Shown: positions 57,753 through 64,000 of the stretch, piece by piece
How positions within the stretch are numbered: position 1 is the first letter of the stretch
Layout of the letters: every line of letters starts with the position of its first letter
NCBI GenBank assembly: GCA_905178155.1
Contig: CAJINV010000003.1
Coordinates: forward strand, 5,609,985 to 5,673,984
Length of the DNA: 64,000 bases
Direction: 5' to 3'
Origin: Amoebophrya sp. A120
Taxonomy: Eukaryota > Sar > Dinophyceae > Syndiniales > Amoebophryaceae
The notes under the pieces: generated by a model
The model's input: the letters and a program-made list of their open reading frames with translations, nothing else
Database searches by the model: none
Told to the model about the DNA's origin: nothing
Position numbers and translations under genes: made by a program

Positions 57753-60700
57753 TCAGCAGGTCCGAATATTACTCGGGAGGTATTCTTGTGGCACGAACCA
57801 GGATTCGCACCGTGCGATGTTGCGGAGCTTCGCCACGAGTGCTTGTGTCTCTGCAGGGGCCCACTCCTCGAGCCTGCGCATCACCTCGCGTTGCATGCTT
57901 TTGTGCAGCGGCCCAGCAACGTCATGCTTGCTCGAGGACGATGTGTGCACCACAATTCGTGCGATGTCGTCGGCTGTGAAATACCGCGTCTTCATGCTGA
58001 GCTGTCGCCTTAACAGGCTCTGCACTCGCCGGAAGAGCTTCTCTGCCGAAGAGTTGTACCGAGTCCCGCGATTCGCATAGTCTCGGCACAACTCGTCCTG
58101 TGCAAGAGCACCCTTAGTTGTAGATTCCGGCCACGTCTGCATCGCCACGAAAACGGATACGAGGTAGGTTGGCGGAAAAAGCAACACGGTTGCAGCAATT
58201 TTTTCGCACAGAAGCCCGCGCCGGCCCGGGTCCTCCGGAACATTTTCTGCAAGGTGCGTGATTTCGTGGTAGCAGAGTTCCGCTTTATCCTGTGCAAAAG
58301 CATCGCACTCGTAGTAATTGCAAATATGCATGACAAATCTTCTTCCTAAGGTAAAACAGCATTACAAATTCCATTTTTCATGCTGAGGTAATTCGTATTG
58401 CGATTTATACTAGTGCGATACTTTTGCAATGCATACGCTTCCCGCTCGAACAAAATTTCGTCAAGTATATCGCAATGAAAAGACTTCCTACTCCATCAAA
58501 CGGCCGCTCGATCTTCTGCGTTGTAACTTAGTAGGCCGCAACAAAAGACGGGTCTCGTAGCGTAACTAAGACTACTAATGTTCATTCTACTTCACAGACA
58601 ATTTTCCATATACACACATACATGGTACGTTTAGCTATTCGTATTCAGTGCAGGATCATAGCCTTTTCCAGCCGATACAGTAGCTCCCGCAGACTACGCA
58701 GCGTCTCCTGTTCCTCTGGGTCGCAGCCTCCCGCGGTCGAAGCGCCCTGTGCGGCAAGTGCCGGCACAGAGCAGCTGGGCGTGCCACCGTACGCGCCGCC
58801 ATTTTCTTCAATACTTGGCGTGATTTCCAATTCACTTTTCGTTTCTGCCAGTGCAGTAGCGAGCGTTCCGAGCGATCGAATGGAAAAGCTGCCGGGCTCT
58901 CGGGCACGATCACGAATGATCTGAGCAATCTGTGTCCAGAAACCTGCGTCACGGTATAGTCCGCCCTGCCGCACTGCAAGCGCTGGCATCCGAAGGAAAG
59001 AACACCCTGTCGGAGCCCTCATGGTCGTGGAGGCAGTATACATAGAGTTACAATCGCAATTATGGGCCTATTTCTGCATATAGACATTGATGACTCAATT
59101 TATAATTTGTGCGGCGCAGGGCCGCGATGTTCCCAAAAAAACACGAACAGCGGTATTAATATCTCTTTGTCATGCTTTTATTCGAGCATCACTGACTCTT
59201 TTCTGATGCCGACATGTTTGCCCACTCGAGCTTTTGGTGGTCTCTTCCTCTTGGATAGCGAGTGCGCACAGATGAGAGTAATCCAAGACGGCAAGGTGCG
59301 GCTTCAAACGACCGACTAAGGCAGTGAAGAGTAAACGAAATTTTTCCCGTCGCCGACACGCTACTTCGTCCTCGCCTGTTGCCGAGCACCCTGCAATCGC
59401 ATCACCGTCCATGCTGCCAGAACGCGTGCCTCGAAATGTCATAGCACCCCGCATGGCGATGGCCATTTGTCCGAAGGCGTGGAGAATATGCGGCAACCAA
59501 TGCTGGAGAGCATCGGGACGCGCACGGGAAACTCGTGCCGCGGAAAGCAATGCGGACGCTACTTCCTCAAAGAGGTCTCCATATTCGACATAGATGTTTT
59601 CCACTGCCCGGCGCGAGGCAAAACTGGGCAGCAGGACACTGTAGTCCTCGAGGGCCAGCCCATGTTTCCGCTGAGTGACGTACCGCGCCGCGTTGTGAAA
59701 GATGTGCCTCGAGTGCGTTTCCGCCTGCACCGCGGACGTAAAAGCCATTTCCCACCTCTTCTTGTTATGCGCGAGTACGCACGCTCGGAGTGCCCTGCCC
59801 ATGGTCCGAATCGTGTCCGAAGAGAGGCCCGGAGGGGGTGATGAGCTACTCGCAGTACTTCGCGCAGTGCTGTCGCGCTCTTCTCCTGCTTGGTCGCGTG
59901 AAAGAATTGCAAGGAAATAACGGCTCCGAGCCTCTACTTTATAGCGTCTTGCCGTTGTATTGATGGACTGGTCTCCCTGCTGCCTGTTCGCTTCTCAATT
60001 GTATTCTTGCATACTTAAGCAGATGCAGAATAATGCTCCACGCCTATGAATCCAAATTCTTTCATCATGTAACCACCGATCTGCATAATATCCTCCTTTG
60101 GGCCTGAAGGGACAAGCGCAGTTTCTATACACCGCTAAAATCTAATGCTGTTCTGCTCCTACGTGGCCGCAAGGGCCCTTCGCAATCACCGGAGCCGTCT
60201 CAGGTGATAAACCAGCGCAAAACCAAGCTCGAATAGCCCACCAGCAAATCGTCTTCCAGGGGCGTCGGAGATCCCGTCTGGGCCTTGCAGAGCCAGTAGT
60301 ACAGCTCAACCATGGAGGCGAGATTTGACCACGTGCCCACCTTCTCGTGCAGCTGCAAAATTCTGCGCGCTCGCTCCTGGTATCCGGCGAATAGGCTGGC
60401 GCACTTAAGAGACCCCATGGAGAGAAATTCAGCGTCTCGTTCAAGATTCCGCCGAATTTCCGCCGCCAGGCTGCGCGGATTATCATTCCTGCTACCTGCT
60501 GTTGTTTATGCATTGCAAATATGTCTGGGTCTGGAAGAATGAAGCCTGTCATGCGAAAGCTGGATCACGAGAAAGCCTGTGTTGCATGAACGCCAACAGT
60601 TACCCATTTCTCGCTAGGAAATGTAAAACGGGAATGATTTCTCATGCGGAAGCAAGAGGCATGAGGAAGGTCTCAAAAAAATCTGTGATGCTTCTGTCTG

Positions 60701-60987
60701 CATCTACAGACCATGAGTGCTGTCCGCGACATGCATAACAAATCTTGCAACTCTCCAGACCCAGACATTTTTGCAGTTGATATTGTTGAACTGCTCTTGA
60801 TGGCCAGGCTCGATGCATCGTCGATCGCAACATTTGTGCTGTCGCTCCTCGCACTTGTGCGTGTCGTCGAGCTACCGGGCCCGCGGTGCCGCGGTGCGGC
60901 GGGGGCTGAAAACTTGCATCCCCCACACACAAATGCACTTCGACGGATAACGCCGCCCGTTGCGCAATTCGTGCATCGGTTCTTCAT
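57753..60987 (-). CDS. Uncharacterised spliced helical protein (possibly two genes)
   Basis: The 5' exon starts MKNRCTNCATGGVIRRSAFV, has paired CxxC motifs like a zinc ribbon, and ends at an introner (60507-60782). Removing that gives SSSTTAGSRNDNPRSLAAEI, then LFAGYQERARRILQLHEKVG to about 60210. Further coding blocks are about 59860-59180 (MGRALRACVLAHNKKRWEMA, helical repeats), about 59000-58645 (SIRSLGTLATALAETK), and 58530-57753 interrupted by an introner-like remnant, ending SNIRTC and stop. The repeated helical blocks with Leu/Ala spacing and SLGTLATAL resemble the heptatricopeptide repeats found beside RAP domains in alveolate organelle RNA-binding proteins, but I saw no RAP domain. 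Whether 60.2 kb joins 59.86 kb was not established. Confidence 0.45.
58312..58434. mobile_element. Decayed introner-like remnant (family A-related ends)
   Basis: Ends TAGTAATTGCAAATATG and CTTTTGCAATGCATA are imperfect inverted repeats related to the outer part of family A, without the GTCTGGG core. The interior holds GCATGACAAATC and GCATTACAAATTC motifs. There is no 5-bp duplication. It separates coding FEREA from YECDAFAQDK in frame. Confidence 0.5.
60507..60782. mobile_element. Introner A6 (family A, 276 bp)
   Basis: Ends TATGCATTGCAAATATGTCT and complement TATCAACTGCAAAAATGTCT. Duplication TTGTT at 60502-60506 and 60783-60787. Excision gives SSSTTAGSRND. Confidence 0.9.
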
Positions 60988-62421
60988 AGCTTTGATTTCT
61001 TTTCTTGAACAGAGCGCTCGTGATTCCTAGAGCGAACTACTGCCGTGAACGTGATATGATGTGAGGGCACCTCGAAGTGAAAATTTCCGTCTGCGACGAC
61101 AACAATCAAGCTAGACTATTGCTCACACGTGCCGCCGGAGCAGCTGTAACAGCTTAACAGCGATCCGAGAACCTAGAGCTCCTTGCTGTGCTGATCTGCC
61201 TAATGGAAAATGCCTACATGATCTTTCTTTAGCGTCACGGTGATCCTAATACGGGAGAACGAAAAAAACAAAAAGCTCAAATCGGAGAACACCACGTCGG
61301 TGAATCTGTGAAGTTTTTTTCCCGCTCTGTTTGTCTTTCCATTTATCATTCCCGTAAAATGATTTTGTTCTCCGAATTCCGCGCTCGTCGTTGCATATTG
61401 TACATGAGAAAACACGACGGCGCGCTGCTGAAATGCTAAAAACTAGTCGTTGTGCTGAAAACTAAAATCATAAGACAAATTTTTCCCCAGCAATAATGTG
61501 CATTTTTCGATCAAAACGAATCTCCTCAAGGTGCGAAACGATTCGCAGGTGCCGATGATAGATAACATAATAATAGTTGCAAAGTGAACATATAAGTTAC
61601 ATTGGTAAAAGTCAAATCAAAAGCGCAAAAGAGGCGATTAGGCTTGGTTCTGAAAATAATTGTAATCAACAAATGATTGATGATGATAAGGAAGCTGTAA
61701 GTAAGGCTGTAAGATTGCTTGAAAATGGAAGCGATACAATAAAAAATGGTTTACTTGTCCGGTTCAATTCGCAATTTTGTTGTACAATAACGATCCTGAA
61801 AGTGTTGTACCTATGTGTAAGTAACTTAAATCACGTGATTCACGCCAAAAAATAATCGGAACTAGTTGTGAAATAACAGTCGTAAGTTTGAGCTTTTTCC
61901 TTTGCTCTTGCTCGCTACGTTACTGATCGTACTTTCTCGGGTAAGTGTTGGACTTATCCTGTTGTGACAAGTGACGTCGTGAGTGCGCATTGACTACGTG
62001 CGACAAGCGTAGCAAGTACAATCGTAAAAAATGTTCGACCCGTTGTGGTCGTGGAAATTGTAATCATAGAATCTGTGGGTGACGAAAACAGTGCAATCGT
62101 GCGGAGCTTCTCCGTTGCAGCGGTGATCCTCGAAACAATACGCACATAAATTGGAAAAAACAGAACGAAAGACCATAACTCCCCGCTATTTGCTCATTTG
62201 CTCCAGATATGAACCTACTTTTCTACGTTGGCACAGCGGTAGTGCGTTCTTTCTAAAAAGCAAAAAGAACGATCATGACAGTGAGTTGTTAGATTCTCAT
62301 TTTATCGTCATCTTTCCTTGTCTTCGGTCCATCCATGTTTTATCTATTTTAGTACTTGCACTTCTTCATTTCCATCAGCATTATTTGCTAAGGATACGTA
62401 TCGTCTCAGAACACGACCGGC
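60988..62421. other. Intergenic, AT-rich stretch
   Basis: About 1.4 kb, AT-rich from 61200. A 92-codon plus frame at 61577-61855 uses AT-rich codons unlike every other gene here; see findings. No other signal. Confidence 0.4.
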
Positions 62422-62682
62422 TTAGGACGAGGTGCTTGCAGCAGCTGCGGATGCAGCCTGCTGTGGTTGGATTCCGCCTGGGGGCTGGGCGACTGGGATT
62501 CCTTCTTGACCTGGAGGCTGGGCGCTCGCTTGTTGCTGAGCCGGCTGAAACGTGACTACTTGTTGCGGAACAGCAGCTGTTACCGACGTACCAGGCGTCA
62601 TCGCTTGCGTTTGCCCAGCTGCACCTTTTTTTTTCATTTTATTCGCCGCCGCGCTTCCTGCCAACATAGCACCACCCATCAT
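62422..62682 (-). CDS. Small P/Q/A-rich protein, unknown function
   Basis: ATG at 62682 starts MMGGAMLAGSAAANKMKKKG, followed by a Pro/Gln/Ala-rich tail (VTFQPAQQQASAQPPGQ) and the stop at 62422. The frame is open upstream to 62751 without an ATG, so it may be the last exon of a longer gene. No family is recognised. Confidence 0.4.
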   Translation of the reverse strand: MMGGAMLAGSAAANKMKKKGAAGQTQAMTPGTSVTAAVPQQVVTFQPAQQQASAQPPGQEGIPVAQPPGGIQPQQAASAAAASTSS

Positions 62683-64000
62683 CCAGTGTAAAAACCGCCT
62701 CACTTCTTCATAACTACAAGCTTTCAGCGTTTCTCGTTTATTTGGGTTCAAAAAAGGCGATAATGCATTGCCAGAGCCAGCAGACGAGCGCCTCGGCCTC
62801 TTATCTAAGTCTATCTGTCATCTTACTGCGAGGGAGTGTGACATGTACTCGCACTTTTGCGCACTAAAATCCCAGCGTGCAGTACGCAGACGCCGGAGAT
62901 GTCAACCTTGTCCTTGTCAGAGAGATACTTATGGCATCGGCATTGAAGACATCGTCGGCGCCGATGAATGCACAAGCTTGACGTGTTGGGGAACATAAAT
63001 ACATCTCGTTTGCAGAGCGGCAAGGTTTTCACACCGGATAGCCACCGCTCCCATCGTCGCCAAGCCTTGCATCGAGTTGGCTCTTATCGAAGTCAAATGT
63101 GCCCTGGGTCCAGAATCACGAAAAATTAGTTTCTCATGACACACTTTTGAGCAAAGGAAAGGTGGGGAGCGAGATACGACTGCCGAACACAGCTCCGGAC
63201 TTTAAACTGCTCATAGATATGCTCTTAGTACGGTGAGAACTACACACAGCAACTGTTCGTGTTCCTGGAGCAGGGACCCTTTCAATATGATAGCCTGTGG
63301 GGGAGTGTATGCATTGCAAGGATATTAGGGTCAGAGATGAGTGTGTAAAGTGACCTATCAAGCTCCATGTAAACGATACAGAAGTCAGAGTGATTACGCC
63401 AGTGTCGTCTTCTTTCCATGCAGTTGAAAGAAGACCGGAGTAACGCAGACTAGGCAATCAAGAGACGTCGCGATGCCAGTGCGCCCTCGGCCTGCAGCAA
63501 ACAAAGTTTAAGGCTCTCTAGTACACTATGATCCCCTACAGCGCAATCAGCACTTTCAATGACCCGAATATACATACTTGCATTGGTTAGGGGGTTGCAA
63601 CCACCAAAGCACTCGCAAGATCCTGTTGCAGTCCTGTATCGAGACGACGAACCACCCCTCCATTCACTACCCCAAAGCAGCTCGTCTATCCTATGCCACT
63701 GATGATCTCTTGGTTACAACAAGTGTGGCATGTATAGAAGAATCTCAATCTGAAAGCTTATTTCGAGGTGGCTCAAGAGAGTCTCAATTTACATCTTTAT
63801 TAGCCACCTGCGCCTCGCAAATTTTGCGCTTAACGCGATTCGCATATATACAAATCAAGCATGGCTGTTTCGCTTTCTCTGCGTATCAAGTCGATGGGCA
63901 AGTGTAGGAAGTCCCGGCATGCAAAGTACGTGAAAATCGAAATCCCGCCTAAAATAGGCATTGCTTTTGGGTGCGGGATTTTTTGGGGACGTTTGCGTTG
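62683..64000. other. Unassigned right end of window
   Basis: Short frames only. At 63303-63340 the sequence TGTATGCATTGCAAGGATAT faintly resembles a family-A introner end, but no partner repeat was found. A gene continuing from beyond the right edge cannot be excluded. Confidence 0.3.

Noticed and set aside
1176-60782. CRISPR-like array from the regularly spaced TGTNATGC motifs
   Set aside because: Motifs are short, degenerate, in both orientations, with uneven spacing and no cas genes; the genome is eukaryotic.
1-64000. tRNA, rRNA or snRNA genes
   Set aside because: I saw no cloverleaf-like pattern or conserved RNA segment by eye; a covariance-model scan would be needed to exclude them.

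Overview
The window is nuclear DNA of a protist, best explained as an alveolate close to dinoflagellates, most likely the parasite genus Amoebophrya (Syndiniales). Four things point there. Genes are rich in introns. Every gene I can identify lies on the minus strand, as in the one-way gene blocks of dinoflagellates. Ciliary genes are present. The introns are dominated by short mobile introns (introners) with terminal inverted repeats, a feature I recall being reported for Amoebophrya. The assignment is an inference; no marker gene is present.

Layout (all minus strand, so read right to left). 1-16412: axonemal dynein heavy chain, 3' end off the left edge. 16672-17680: ciliary CCDC81-type HU-domain protein, possibly spliced onto the dynein. 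18748-20226: unknown membrane-anchored or targeted protein. 21241-24757: mitochondrial porin (VDAC). About 25000-25952: uncertain spliced gene. 26089-27229: RAMP4/SERP. 27849-32134: APC2. 33315-34290: small secreted Cys-rich protein. About 34754-35580: uncertain membrane protein. 35971-39538: nuclear cap-binding protein CBP80. 40397-41948: RidA/YjgF family. 42228-48978: three proteins of unknown function. 49635-52499: CIAO3/NAR1. 53552-56807: GalNAc-transferase-like (GT27). 57753-60987: unknown helical protein. 62422-62682: small P/Q/A-rich protein.

The outstanding feature is the introner system. I find 21 elements that share one architecture: ends TAT...ATA (one has a single changed terminal base), terminal inverted repeats, and an exact 5-bp target-site duplication. 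For 20 of them I joined the flanking exons while keeping one copy of the duplication, and the reading frame was restored, often inside a conserved motif. The junctions have no consistent GT-AG. The elements fall into at least 12 families by terminal repeat. Most nevertheless share an internal motif GCATNACA/TGTNATGC. Near-identical copies splice in either orientation. One element, 1587 bp and very GC-rich, sits exactly on a 3' splice site of the porin gene. Classical GT-AG introns occur alongside them in the same genes.

The genes do not form a pathway. They are a mix of housekeeping (APC2, CBP80, CIAO3, RAMP4, VDAC, RidA) and ciliary functions. Exon boundaries given below were read by eye and were not confirmed by transcripts.
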